Numbered from the stretch's first letter, positions 1-7,572 are shown. The stretch: 32,641 bases of DNA from Sphingopyxis panaciterrulae (GCF_014199295.1 NZ_JACIJH010000024.1:1-32641), one strand, 5' to 3'. Notes: generated by a model from the letters alone, not told the origin. A program made the numbers and translations.

Positions 1-90
1 TTCCTGTCGCTCCATCCATGCCGACCTCCAAACAGCCAGCAGCTTGAATCACAATCCTACGCCAATGGGAATCCTGAATGTAAACGAAAC

Positions 91-1914
91 CTAGGCGTCG
101 TCGCCCATCCTGAGCGCGGCGATGAACGCCTCCTGCGGGATGTTGACGTTGCCATATTCGCGCATCCGCTTCTTGCCCTCTTTCTGCTTTTCGAGGAGCT
201 TCTTCTTGCGGGTCGCGTCGCCGCCGTAGCATTTGGCGGTCACATCCTTGCGCAGCGCGGCGATCGTTTCGCGCGCGATCACCTTGCCGCCGATCGCCGC
301 CTGGATCGGGATCTTGAACATGTGGCGCGGGATCAGGTCCTTCAATCGCTCGCACATGCCGCGGCCGCGGCTTTCGGCCGAACCGCGATGGACGATCATC
401 GACAGCGCGTCGACCGGCTCATTGTTGACGAGGATGCTCATCTTGACGAGGTCGCCGGGGCGGTGGCCGATCTGGTGATAGTCGAATGAGGCATAGCCGC
501 GGCTGATGCTCTTGAGGCGGTCGTAGAAGTCGAACACCACTTCGTTGAGCGGCAGTTCGTAGGTGATCTGCGCACGGTCGCCCACGTAGGTGAGGTTCTT
601 CTGGATGCCGCGGCGATCCTGGCAGAGCTTCAATATCGCGCCGAGATATTCGTCGGGGACATAGATGACCGCCTCGATCCATGGCTCCTCGATCTCCTCG
701 ATCCGGTTCGGGTCGGGCATGTCGGCGGGGTTGTGCAGCTCCATCTCGGTCGGGCCGCCGTCCTTCGAACGGGTGAGCTTCAGCTTGTAGACCACCGACG
801 GCGCGGTGGTGATGAGGTCGAGGTCATACTCGCGGGTCAGCCGTTCCTGGATGATCTCAAGGTGCAGCAGGCCGAGGAAACCGCAGCGGAAGCCGAAGCC
901 CAGCGCGGCGCTCGTCTCCATCTCAAAGCTGAACGACGCATCGTTGAGACGGAGCTTCTGGATGCTTTCGCGCAGTTTTTCGAAGTCGTTGGCGTCGGTG
1001 GGGAAGAGGCCGCAGAAGACGACCGGCTGCACCTCCTTGAACCCCGCCAGCGGCGCCGCAGCGGGTTTCTTGGCGTCGGTCACCGTATCGCCGACGCGCG
1101 CCTGCGCGACGTCCTTGATCTGCGCGGTGATGAAGCCGATCTCCCCGGAGCCGATCTCGGTCAGGTCCTGCCGCTTGGGTGTGAAGCAGCCGACGCGGTC
1201 GATCAGGTGGGTGGTGCCCGCCTGCATGAACTTGATCTGCTGGCCCTTTTTCAGCACGCCGTCGACGACGCGGACGAGGATGACGACACCCAGATAGGGG
1301 TCGTACCAGCTATCGACGAGCATCGCGACGAGCGGCGCCGCGGCGTCGCCCTTCGGCGCGGGAATCTTCGCGACGATGGCTTCGAGCGCTTCCTCGATGC
1401 CGATCCCCGACTTGGCCGAAGCGAGCACCGCGTCGTCCGCGGGCAGGCCGATGATATCCTCGATCTCCGCCTTCACCTTGTCGACGTCGGCGGCGGGCAG
1501 GTCGATCTTGTTGATGACCGGCACGATCTCGTGATCGTGCTCGATCGACTGATAGACGTTGGCGAGCGTCTGCGCCTCGACCCCCTGCGCCGCGTCGACG
1601 ACGAGCAGCGCGCCCTCGCATGCGGCGAGCGAGCGCGACACCTCATAGGCGAAGTCGACGTGGCCGGGCGTGTCCATCAGGTTGAGCTGATAGGTCTCGC
1701 CATCCTTTGCCTTGTAGGAAAGGCGCACGGTCTGCGCCTTGATGGTGATGCCGCGTTCCTTTTCGATGTCCATGTTATCGAGCACCTGCGCCGACATCTC
1801 GCGCTCGGTCAGGCCGCCGGTGAACTGGATCAGCCGGTCGGCCAGCGTTGATTTCCCATGGTCGATATGGGCGATGATCGAGAAGTTGCGGATATGGGAC
1901 AAGGGCGTGGTCAT
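91..1914 (-). CDS. lepA: Elongation factor 4 (back-translocating ribosomal GTPase LepA)
   Basis: A 607-residue protein, full length for LepA/EF4. It is a translational GTPase that binds the ribosome and acts on stalled or mis-translocated complexes and in ribosome biogenesis. Visible GTPase motifs are the P-loop AHIDHGKS (residues 15-22), DTPGH (81-85) and NKID (135-138). The C-terminal part carries the EF4-specific lysine-rich end ([15 protein letters not shown]), which separates it from EF-G, and there is no EF-G domain IV. The ATG at 1914 directly precedes the conserved start [19 protein letters not shown]. It appears to be its own unit: the upstream neighbour ends at 2128 and an AT-rich promoter-like tract lies between. 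The identification is near certain. Confidence 0.98.
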   Translation of the reverse strand: MTTPLSHIRNFSIIAHIDHGKSTLADRLIQFTGGLTEREMSAQVLDNMDIEKERGITIKAQTVRLSYKAKDGETYQLNLMDTPGHVDFAYEVSRSLAACEGALLVVDAAQGVEAQTLANVYQSIEHDHEIVPVINKIDLPAADVDKVKAEIEDIIGLPADDAVLASAKSGIGIEEALEAIVAKIPAPKGDAAAPLVAMLVDSWYDPYLGVVILVRVVDGVLKKGQQIKFMQAGTTHLIDRVGCFTPKRQDLTEIGSGEIGFITAQIKDVAQARVGDTVTDAKKPAAAPLAGFKEVQPVVFCGLFPTDANDFEKLRESIQKLRLNDASFSFEMETSAALGFGFRCGFLGLLHLEIIQERLTREYDLDLITTAPSVVYKLKLTRSKDGGPTEMELHNPADMPDPNRIEEIEEPWIEAVIYVPDEYLGAILKLCQDRRGIQKNLTYVGDRAQITYELPLNEVVFDFYDRLKSISRGYASFDYHQIGHRPGDLVKMSILVNNEPVDALSMIVHRGSAESRGRGMCERLKDLIPRHMFKIPIQAAIGGKVIARETIAALRKDVTAKCYGGDATRKKKLLEKQKEGKKRMREYGNVNIPQEAFIAALRMGDDA

Positions 1915-2015
1915 GCGCGGCCCGTTAGCAGCGGAAAGCCGCGCTGTCAGCAGGTCGCGGCACTGCGACGGACGCGGATAGTGCGGAAGTTGGCGAAAGT
2001 GCCGCGTATCGTGAG

Positions 2016-2068
2016 GACGGCATTAAACTTTAATGTATAAAATCAAATAGATAATTAAGTTAAAAGAG
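2016..2068 (-). promoter_or_regulatory. AT-rich tract upstream of lepA, probable promoter region
   Basis: This stretch of about 50 bases is strikingly AT-rich in an otherwise GC-rich window. It lies 100-150 bases upstream of the lepA start. Read toward lepA it has a TTAACT-like box and, 17 bases on, a TTATAC-like box, which is a loose sigma-70 fit. The composition is clear; the promoter assignment is inference. Confidence 0.35.
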
Positions 2069-2079
2069 AGGCGGCACGG

Positions 2080-2105
2080 TCCGATGCTCCCTATCCGCGA
2101 TCGGA
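2080..2105 (-). terminator. Weak hairpin after the VirD4-like gene
   Basis: Arms TCCGAT (2080-2085) and ATCGGA (2100-2105) form a 6-bp stem about 25 bases past the stop of the VirD4-like gene. On that strand a T-rich run (CTCTCTTTT) follows some 10 bases later. The stem is short and the loop long, so this is only a possible terminator. Confidence 0.25.
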
Positions 2106-2127
2106 CGCGTGAAACGCGCCGTCGCCC

Positions 2128-3639
2128 TCACCCCTTTCCCGCGCCCACCGCTTCCAGGATGCGGTGGGCCATGTCCTCGTGGCTGGGGAAGGGAATGCCG
2201 CTGACCGCCGTGTCGTAGCGCGGGCGCGGGGGAGCCGGGGGTGCGGGCGGGCGGATATATTCGACGAGGGGCGTGCGCGGCAGGCCCATCGGGTCGGCCG
2301 CGGCGTCGTGATAGGGGTTGCCGTCGAACAGGCCGGCGAAGGCGGGGTCGAGGCGGTAGTTGGGCAGTTTCGCCACCACCGCGATGTCGCCCGCGACCTG
2401 CAACAGCATCTCGTCGGGCGGCAGCGCGAGGACGCCGACCGGGTCGGGGTGGCCGACGAGCCCCGCCATCGTCTGCGCCGCGAGCAGGGTGTTGGCGCCG
2501 AAGCACTGCACCACCTTGCTGTTGTTGACCATCGTCTGCCAATCGTCGGGATAGAGATACTGAAGCTGCGAGGCGTCCTGCCAGAAACTCCAGGTCTGGA
2601 GCCCATAGCCGCGCAGCAGCGTCACCGCCTGGCGCAGTTCGTTGAAGGTTCCGAGCTGCGCCGCCTCGTCGAGCACGAACAGCGTCGACGCCTCCGGCCG
2701 CGCACGGCGACGCATGATCGCGGTCATCAGCGCCCCGACCCACAGCCGCAGCAGCCGCCCGTGCGAGCCGAGCATGTGCGGCGGCATGACGATGTAGATG
2801 GTGAGCGGGTCGCCACGCGTCACCGCGTCGAAATCAATGCTCGACCGTTCGGTCGCCGCCTGCAGCGCGGGGCCGCGCATGAAGTCGATCGCTTCCTGCG
2901 CAAAGGCGACGATGCCGCCGACGGTCTCTGCCGCGTTGATCGCGAAAAGCTGTCCCGTCGCGCGCGCCTCCGGGTGGCGCGAGGCTTCGAGCGCCTGGAT
3001 CAGCGCCGTCGCGTCGCCCGCCGCGCGATTCACCAGCGCGCGAAATTCGGCGAGCGTGTGCGTCTGCTTCGGCAGGTCGGTCAGCAGGTGAAAGAGGACG
3101 CCGACGAGGAGCTGGCGCGCGCGGCCCTGCCAGAAGCGGTCGCGGTCAGCGCTGGTGAAGGCGAGAAGCTGGTCGATCACGACATGCGCCTCGTCGACCG
3201 CGGTCGGAGCGAAGGGGTCGATCAGGTCGAGCGGGTTGAGCGCGCCGCCCTGGAAGGCGGTGATGCCCATCGGGTCGAGGACGATCACCTGCTGCCCCAT
3301 GTCGCGGCGGCGGCGCGCGGTGATCGCCGCATTCTCCCCCTTCGGGTCGATGACGATCGCCGGGCCGCGGTGGCGCAGCAGCGACGGAACGACGCAACCG
3401 ACACCCTTGCCCGCACCGGTCGGCGCGATGGTGATGAGATGCCCCTCGCCCGCGAGCAGGATCGGCAGCGCGGCGCGGCCGGCGGCGTCGACCTGATCGC
3501 CGAAGCTGAAGCCGACCGGGCGGCTGTGGCGGCGCGTTTCGAGCGACCAGCCGACGAGCAGCCCATCGCCCTCGATCGCGTCGGGCAGGCTGAGCGTCGC
3601 GGGCGATTGCGAGCCGAACTGGGCCGAAGCGCTGCTCAT
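2128..3639 (-). CDS. Soluble VirD4/TraG-like ATPase (type IV coupling-protein family), orphan
   Basis: A 503-residue protein of the VirD4/TraG superfamily, the ATPases that feed DNA or proteins into type IV secretion channels. Visible features are the Walker A motif APTGAGKG (72-79), the family signature VIDPKGENA (96-104), Walker B LFVLDEAAQLG (320-330), and the downstream block with SFWQDASQLQ. Two things are odd. First, there is no N-terminal membrane segment before the ATPase domain; classical VirD4 has two, so this version should be cytosolic. Second, no relaxase, VirB/Trb mating-pore or integrase gene lies in the window. Its start codon overlaps the stop of the upstream 228-residue protein (ATGA, 3636-3639), so the two are translationally coupled. 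The family call is secure, but the substrate and partner are unknown. It could be a relic of an integrative element or a component repurposed for the neighbouring peptide/HEAT genes. Confidence 0.85.
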   Translation of the reverse strand: MSSASAQFGSQSPATLSLPDAIEGDGLLVGWSLETRRHSRPVGFSFGDQVDAAGRAALPILLAGEGHLITIAPTGAGKGVGCVVPSLLRHRGPAIVIDPKGENAAITARRRRDMGQQVIVLDPMGITAFQGGALNPLDLIDPFAPTAVDEAHVVIDQLLAFTSADRDRFWQGRARQLLVGVLFHLLTDLPKQTHTLAEFRALVNRAAGDATALIQALEASRHPEARATGQLFAINAAETVGGIVAFAQEAIDFMRGPALQAATERSSIDFDAVTRGDPLTIYIVMPPHMLGSHGRLLRLWVGALMTAIMRRRARPEASTLFVLDEAAQLGTFNELRQAVTLLRGYGLQTWSFWQDASQLQYLYPDDWQTMVNNSKVVQCFGANTLLAAQTMAGLVGHPDPVGVLALPPDEMLLQVAGDIAVVAKLPNYRLDPAFAGLFDGNPYHDAAADPMGLPRTPLVEYIRPPAPPAPPRPRYDTAVSGIPFPSHEDMAHRILEAVGAGKG

Positions 3640-4322
3640 GCCATACCTCCCGCGGTACGCGGGCGGCTGACCAGCCCGTCATAGTCGATCTGCGGCGTCG
3701 CGACGCCGGTGAACAGGGGTTCGTCGTCGATCATCTCGACCAGCCCCGTCGCATCGAGCGAGAAGCGGCTGGCGAACAGCGCGTCGCCATAATAGACGAA
3801 GGCTTCGAGGTCCCAGCCCGTCGCCGTCTGGCGGACCGCGACCGGCCTGGCATGAGCGGCAAGGCCGGCGTCGGGAAACGCGCTGCCCGACAGGAGGGCG
3901 AAGCGCTCGCTATCCTCGATCAGGAAGAAGGGTCCCTCGTCGCCGCGCACCGCGCTGCAGAAGAAGCGCAGATAGTCGGCGGCGAGATCGGCGGTCGAGA
4001 CATCAAGCGCGCCGCCTTCGTTGACGTCGTGGATCAGCGCCGAGGTACCGTCGAGTTCATGTGCGCCATAGGGGCCATAGAGGAAAGCGGCGGAGGCCGC
4101 CCCCTGTTTCGTGTCGACCAGCGCGTCGACCCACATCCAGCCGGGCCAGAAGGCGAGCGGGCGCACGCGGTAGCGGCGCATCGCCCCGGCATAGACGAGC
4201 GGCGTGCAGCGGATTTGCGACGAGACGAGCAGGTCGCGGAACTCGCGCGCAAGGTCGGGGTCGATTTCGTGCCAGGAACCCGAAAGCAGGGGCGGCGTCG
4301 GCCACCCGAACGGTTGCAGCAT
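3636..4322 (-). CDS. Conserved-looking protein of unknown function, coupled to the VirD4-like ATPase
   Basis: A 228-residue protein that I do not recognise. The start at 4322 is chosen because a strong purine ribosome site (GGGGG) lies just upstream. The frame is open for 42 more codons upstream, but that extension crosses a palindromic repeat and looks non-coding. No signal peptide or membrane span is evident. The sequence is aromatic- and acid-rich with several WPGW/YGPYG-type turns, suggesting a compact mixed alpha/beta fold. Its stop overlaps the start of the VirD4-like gene by four bases, so the two are probably made together and may act together as an adaptor or substrate-chaperone pair (inference). 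The ribosome site and initiation context closely match those of the 48-residue peptide gene at 6668. Confidence 0.7.
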   Translation of the reverse strand: MLQPFGWPTPPLLSGSWHEIDPDLAREFRDLLVSSQIRCTPLVYAGAMRRYRVRPLAFWPGWMWVDALVDTKQGAASAAFLYGPYGAHELDGTSALIHDVNEGGALDVSTADLAADYLRFFCSAVRGDEGPFFLIEDSERFALLSGSAFPDAGLAAHARPVAVRQTATGWDLEAFVYYGDALFASRFSLDATGLVEMIDDEPLFTGVATPQIDYDGLVSRPRTAGGMA

Positions 4323-4538
4323 GATGATCCCCCACCCTCTTCGGTCGCGAACGGGAATAGGAGGCCAGACGGCGGAACGACAAGAAAAATCGACGTTCAT
4401 ACCCCTGAGACAGGAGCAAGGTGATCTCCGGCGAACGCCGGGGTCCATGCGAGGCAGACGCGCACCGTCCCGACCCCGGCGTGCGCCGGGGATCGCTCAC
4501 CTGTCTGAAGGATGCCATTGCAAAAAATCCGGGGCCCT
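4323..4538. other. Intergenic gap between the unknown protein and the cupin-like HEAT gene
   Basis: The 216 bases hold a palindromic repeat (4423-4494) and, just after the stop of the HEAT gene on the minus strand, a GC-rich GGGCCCCGG stretch followed by six T residues (about 4516-4535). That run is loosely terminator-like. I see no further gene. The gap may separate the five-gene block into two transcripts, or the repeat may simply sit inside one message. Confidence 0.4.
4423..4494. repeat. Palindromic intergenic repeat (GATCCCCGGCG family)
   Basis: Two inverted 23-base arms, 4423-4445 and 4472-4494, differ at a few positions and enclose a 26-base loop. Each arm is itself a small palindrome built on CCGGCGnnnGCCGGGG. 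The same family occurs at 32438-32521. It contains no coding potential of its own. Confidence 0.8.
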
Positions 4539-5426
4539 TCAGCCGAGGGCGAGCCAGCGCGCACAATCATCGCGGACGCGAGGGTCGGGGTCGGCGAGGC
4601 CGCGTTCGAGGGTCGCGGCGCGGGCATCCCGGCCCGCCACTGCCGCGAGCGCGGCGATCGCGTTCGCGCGGACGCGGGGGACCGGGTGCGCGCGCGCGAA
4701 TTGGTCGGCGACGTCCCTGCCGTTTCCGGTCAGGTGGACGGCGCAGCGCAGCAGCATTTCGGACGCCGCGACTGTCGGACGGCGGGCGATGGCGCGGCGG
4801 TCCAGATCGACGATATACTGATCGCGCCACGGGACATGCTCGCCCTCGTCCATGATGTTGAGGCTGATCGAGAGCCGCTCGGGCGGACGCTGGCTGTGGA
4901 TGTCGCGGTGGGCGCGGTAGAGGAGCATCCGGCCTTCGGAAAGCCGGCTGCGCCCGACGAAATTCAGCGCCATCGGTTCGCCGAGGCGACCGTCGACGCT
5001 CTCGGGGTCATAGTCGTAATCGTCGCTGACATAGCCCGGTCCCCAATAGCCGGTGGTCAGGAAGTGGAAATTATGGTCATGTGGCAGGCCGTAGGCGAAG
5101 GCCGCGGGGCCGCTGGCGGCATAGACGGCGTCGGTGGCGGCGGGCCACAGGTTGGCGCGCAGAAACCAGCCGCGGCGGCTGCGGTGGAGGAGGAAGACCT
5201 GCGCCGAATAGCGGTTCGCCGCGAGCTGGTCCGCGTAACTGGCCTTGAGCTCGGCGATGACGCGGTCGGCCAGAAACGAGCGGTTGCGCGCGAGGGCGGC
5301 GAGGAGCTGGACGCAGCGGGCAAGGCTGGCCTCGTCAGCGAGATCGACGCCCGATTCGTCGAGAGTAGCGGCGACGGTTTCGAGGTCGAGTTCGGGGCCG
5401 GCGGGGGGCGTTATCGAGCGGGGCAT
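4539..5426 (-). CDS. Cupin-like metal-site protein with C-terminal HEAT repeats, function unknown
   Basis: A 295-residue protein that I cannot name. Residues 1-100 are largely helical. The middle (about 100-195) is beta-rich with a histidine cluster, PHDHNFHF (115-122; H116, H118, H121), followed by a Gly/Tyr/Asp-rich loop. A second pair, H173 and H177, lies in LYRAHRDIHSQ. This spacing resembles the two metal-binding motifs of cupin/oxygenase barrels (inference). Residues 236-293 look like two HEAT-type helical repeats, with the typical DPDPRVRDDCARWLA ending. The start at 5426 has a good ribosome site (AAAGGACTCCC). It follows the other HEAT-tailed gene, which ends at 5533, and the two share the same order of parts, suggesting paralogous partners. 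An alternative is a non-enzymatic scaffold protein. Confidence 0.7.
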   Translation of the reverse strand: MPRSITPPAGPELDLETVAATLDESGVDLADEASLARCVQLLAALARNRSFLADRVIAELKASYADQLAANRYSAQVFLLHRSRRGWFLRANLWPAATDAVYAASGPAAFAYGLPHDHNFHFLTTGYWGPGYVSDDYDYDPESVDGRLGEPMALNFVGRSRLSEGRMLLYRAHRDIHSQRPPERLSISLNIMDEGEHVPWRDQYIVDLDRRAIARRPTVAASEMLLRCAVHLTGNGRDVADQFARAHPVPRVRANAIAALAAVAGRDARAATLERGLADPDPRVRDDCARWLALG

Positions 5427-5440
5427 GGGAGTCCTTTACG

Positions 5441-5567
5441 CCCCTCCTCTTCAGAGGAGGGGTTGGGGGTGGTGCGGGCGATGTTGCGCGAGGTTTCGGC
5501 GACCACCCCGCTGCGACTAAGGCGCGAAGCGCCTAAGTCTCGCTGTCCCTCCCCTGAAGAGGAGGGG
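5441..5567. repeat. MITE-like repeat with terminal inverted ends
   Basis: The left end, CCCCTCCTCTTCAG (from 5441), is mirrored at the right end around 5547-5567 (CCCCTGAAGAGGAGGGG). Both ends are themselves palindromic. A small internal hairpin lies at about 5521-5534 (GGCGC-GAA-GCGCC). There is no transposase. The right end runs into the HEAT gene and supplies its last codons and stop. Related short pieces lie at 7540-7561 and 28154-28196. Confidence 0.7.
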
Positions 5568-6516
5568 AGGACAGCAGCGCCAGCGTCGCTTGCGCGGCGC
5601 GGCGGACCTCGGGATGCGGGTCGGCGGCGGCCATGTGCGCAAGCGGCGCCGGGGCGACGGCGGGGTCGAGCGCGGCGAGTTCGCGCATCGCGTGCCAGCG
5701 CGCGGCGAAATCCCCGCTGCCCGCTTCCTCGGCGAAGAGCGGCGCGGCGTCGCGGCGACCCATGGTGCGGAGCAGGGTGAGCGCCATCGCGCGAAAGCTG
5801 CTGTCGCGGCGCGAGGCCGAAACGTGGACGAGCCGGCCGGTGGCCGTGTCATAGGCGCGGATCGGCAGGCGCGAGGGCGGCTGGACCGCCAGTTCGAGGA
5901 GGACCATGTCGCCGCGCCCGCCGGACAGGCTGAACGCGGCGCGGGCGCTGTCGAGGATCAGCGTCTCGCCGGTCACGAGCGGGCGCGGCGGGTCGCTGAC
6001 GCATGGGCTCGCGGCAGCGGAAGTGAAGGCGCCCGCCTCTTCGGCGGCGCTGACGGCGACGCGGTGGAAGGCGATCGCCGCCCCCCCGGCGGCGAGGATG
6101 CGCGTCCGGGTGCGTCCCGGCGCGAAGATCGCGACCGGCGCCTCGGCTTGCGATACGGCGTCGAACGGGCGGACGAGCAGGCTGAGCCGGATCGCTCCCG
6201 CCTCGGCCAGCAGCAGCCCGCCGAGCGCGCCGCCGCCGACCGGGCGCAGCGGCGCGCGCGCGAAGACATCGGCACGGAGCAACGCGAGCGCGGCGTCGAG
6301 GCGCGCAGCCAGCCAGCCGGTGTCGGCGAGCCAGGGCGCGAGCGCGGCCAGCGCGGCGTCGGGGGCGGCATCCCGCTGCGCGCGCATCGCGGCGAGAAGA
6401 CCGCCGGGATCTTGATCCTCGGTCGTCCATTGCTCCGCGAGCGCGGTCGCGGCGGCGCGCATCGCCCGCCGCCGCGCCGTATCGCCGCGCGGATAATGAT
6501 CGTGGCGCGACGCCAT
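5533..6516 (-). CDS. HEAT-repeat-tailed protein of unknown function, partner of the cupin-like protein
   Basis: A 327-residue protein that I do not recognise. The start at 6516 is six bases after the stop of the peptide gene. The frame continues 28 codons further upstream, but that part overlaps the peptide and is low-complexity His/Arg-rich. Layout: helical Ala/Leu-rich N-terminal region (1-120), a beta-rich middle (about 120-235) without the His pairs of its neighbour, and HEAT-like helices at about 254-314 (DPHPEVRRAAQATLALL). The order of parts and the C-terminal pattern match the 295-residue neighbour, so they may be paralogues, one with and one without a metal site (inference). The last dozen residues (SSPPLQGRDSET) and the stop are encoded by a palindromic repeat, so the native C-terminus has been replaced or extended. 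Confidence 0.7.
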   Translation of the reverse strand: MASRHDHYPRGDTARRRAMRAAATALAEQWTTEDQDPGGLLAAMRAQRDAAPDAALAALAPWLADTGWLAARLDAALALLRADVFARAPLRPVGGGALGGLLLAEAGAIRLSLLVRPFDAVSQAEAPVAIFAPGRTRTRILAAGGAAIAFHRVAVSAAEEAGAFTSAAASPCVSDPPRPLVTGETLILDSARAAFSLSGGRGDMVLLELAVQPPSRLPIRAYDTATGRLVHVSASRRDSSFRAMALTLLRTMGRRDAAPLFAEEAGSGDFAARWHAMRELAALDPAVAPAPLAHMAAADPHPEVRRAAQATLALLSSPPLQGRDSET

Positions 6517-6521
6517 GGCGA

Positions 6522-6668
6522 TCAGTCGTAGATGATGAGAACGACCGTGACGGTGACCTCGAAAATCCCCGGCTTCGACGTCACCATGCCAGCGGCGCAC
6601 GATCCGAACAGGCCGACCGCGGTGTCGAGCAGCGGCAAGGCCGCGATATCGAGTGGCGGCAATGTCAT
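6522..6668 (-). CDS. 48-residue peptide, candidate precursor of a modified or secreted peptide
   Basis: A short gene with an excellent ribosome site (AGAGGGGG, about six bases before the ATG at 6668). GC at third codon positions is high: 41 of 48 codons end in G or C. The stop lies five bases from the start of the first HEAT gene. The peptide has three parts. The first is an amphipathic Leu/Pro/Asp-rich N-terminal half (LPPLDIAALPLLD). The second is a Gly/Ala hinge with the only cysteine (GSCAAGM, C24). The third is a strongly beta-branched hydrophobic end, FEVTVTVVLIIYD. It lacks a classical signal peptide: there is no positive N-terminus and the only Lys is K32. The leader/hinge/core-like layout and the position at the head of an enzyme-like operon suggest a ribosomally made, post-translationally modified peptide, or a small structural subunit. 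Both are inference, and I recognise no known family. Confidence 0.65.
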   Translation of the reverse strand: MTLPPLDIAALPLLDTAVGLFGSCAAGMVTSKPGIFEVTVTVVLIIYD

Positions 6669-6748
6669 GATAATCCCCCTCTTGCAGACGCGGCGCTTCG
6701 GGCCGCGCCGGCAGGGGTCGGAAATCGGGGACGGCGGCGCCAGTTAAC

Positions 6749-7522
6749 TTAATTTAATGGCGTAAGCCAAAGCGACAGGCCCGGCGGCGGGTCGGCGGGC
6801 GGCGCGGCGGCGACGTGGCGCGCGGCGTCGGCGCGGACGCGGTCGAGGATCGCGGCGGGGGTGGCGGCGGGGTGGAAGATATGGTCGGCCTCCCCCAGCA
6901 GGCGCGCGGCGCGCAGCGTCAGATCGTCGGGGTCGGCGCTGGTCAGATGCACGGTTTCGAGGCGCACGGGCGCGAGCACGCCGTCGGTGGCGAGCCAGGC
7001 CTCGACGCCGTCCGCCGCGCCGCCGTCCAGCGGGTCGAGGGGGCCGCGGGGGGCCAGCGCGGTATCGATCGCGCGGCGGCGGTCGGCGGCGGCGGGCCAG
7101 CGGGCGCGGATCGCGCCGCGCGCGGCGTGGAGCGCGGAGGCGAGCGCGCCGAGACGCGACGGGAGCAGCGCCTCGACGCGTTGCCGGATGGCCTTGGCGA
7201 GCCCCGCCGAAGCGCCGCCGGTGCCGATCGCGATGGTGACGGGGGCGCGGTCGACGATCGCGGGCGTGGTGAAATCGCACAGATCGGGCCGGTCGACGAC
7301 ATTGACGAGCAGGCCGCGGGCGCGCAACGCTTCGGCGGCGGCGCGCGCCTCGCCTTCGTCGGCGAGGGCGACGAAGGCGAGCCGGGCGCCGTCCTGCCAT
7401 TCGGGCACGACGCGGCCGCCCGCGCGGGCGATCAGCCGCGCCTTGGCCGCGGCCGCCTCCCCGTCCCCGACCAGCACGACGGGGCGGCCGGCGAGGGTCA
7501 GGAAGATGGGAAACTGATGCAT
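6749..7522 (-). CDS. Siroheme synthase N-terminal domain protein (precorrin-2 dehydrogenase / ferrochelatase) with a C-terminal SUMT-like remnant
   Basis: A 257-residue protein. Residues 1-150 match the CysG N-terminal/Met8p-like domain, which oxidises precorrin-2 with NAD+ and inserts iron to make siroheme for sulfite or nitrite reductase. Visible parts are the start FPIFLTLAGRPVVLVGDGEAAAAK (the nucleotide-binding turn is VGDGE where VGGGE is usual), VNVVDRPDLCDFTTPAIVDR with the conserved Asp, and the IGTGGASAGLAKAIR segment. Residues 187-233 resemble the opening of the uroporphyrinogen-III methyltransferase domain (ADPDDLTLRAARLLGEAD), but the rest of that domain is missing, so it should not methylate. 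It follows lysA by 50 bases on the same strand. Confidence 0.85.
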   Translation of the reverse strand: MHQFPIFLTLAGRPVVLVGDGEAAAAKARLIARAGGRVVPEWQDGARLAFVALADEGEARAAAEALRARGLLVNVVDRPDLCDFTTPAIVDRAPVTIAIGTGGASAGLAKAIRQRVEALLPSRLGALASALHAARGAIRARWPAAADRRRAIDTALAPRGPLDPLDGGAADGVEAWLATDGVLAPVRLETVHLTSADPDDLTLRAARLLGEADHIFHPAATPAAILDRVRADAARHVAAAPPADPPPGLSLWLTPLN

Positions 7523-7539
7523 GGTGGGCCTATAGCAGG

Positions 7540-7561
7540 CCCCTCCCTTTCAGGGGAGGGG
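7540..7561. repeat. Small GC-rich hairpin between lysA and the siroheme gene
   Basis: Arms CCCCTCCC (7540-7547) and GGGAGGGG (7554-7561) enclose a six-base loop. It is a short relative of the CCCCTCC...GGAGGGG ends seen at 5441-5567 and 28154-28196. It may act as an RNA-stabilising or weak terminating hairpin; there is no T-run. Confidence 0.55.
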
Positions 7562-7572
7562 GCGGCTCAGGG

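Noticed and set aside
733..1851. Long open frame opposite lepA (plus strand, 372 codons)
   Set aside because: Antisense to a certain gene, rich in Arg/Asp/Gly/Ala as expected from a GC-rich shadow, with no recognisable domain.
2164..3684. 506-codon plus-strand frame opposite the VirD4-like gene
   Set aside because: The VirD4 frame has intact Walker motifs; the opposite frame is Arg/His-rich without motifs.
4323..4448. N-terminal extension of the 228-residue protein to 4448
   Set aside because: It runs through a palindromic repeat and lacks a ribosome site; the start at 4322 has a strong one.
6525..6600. Upstream extension of the first HEAT protein to 6600
   Set aside because: The extra 28 residues overlap the peptide gene in another frame and are His/Arg-rich without similarity to a real N-terminus.
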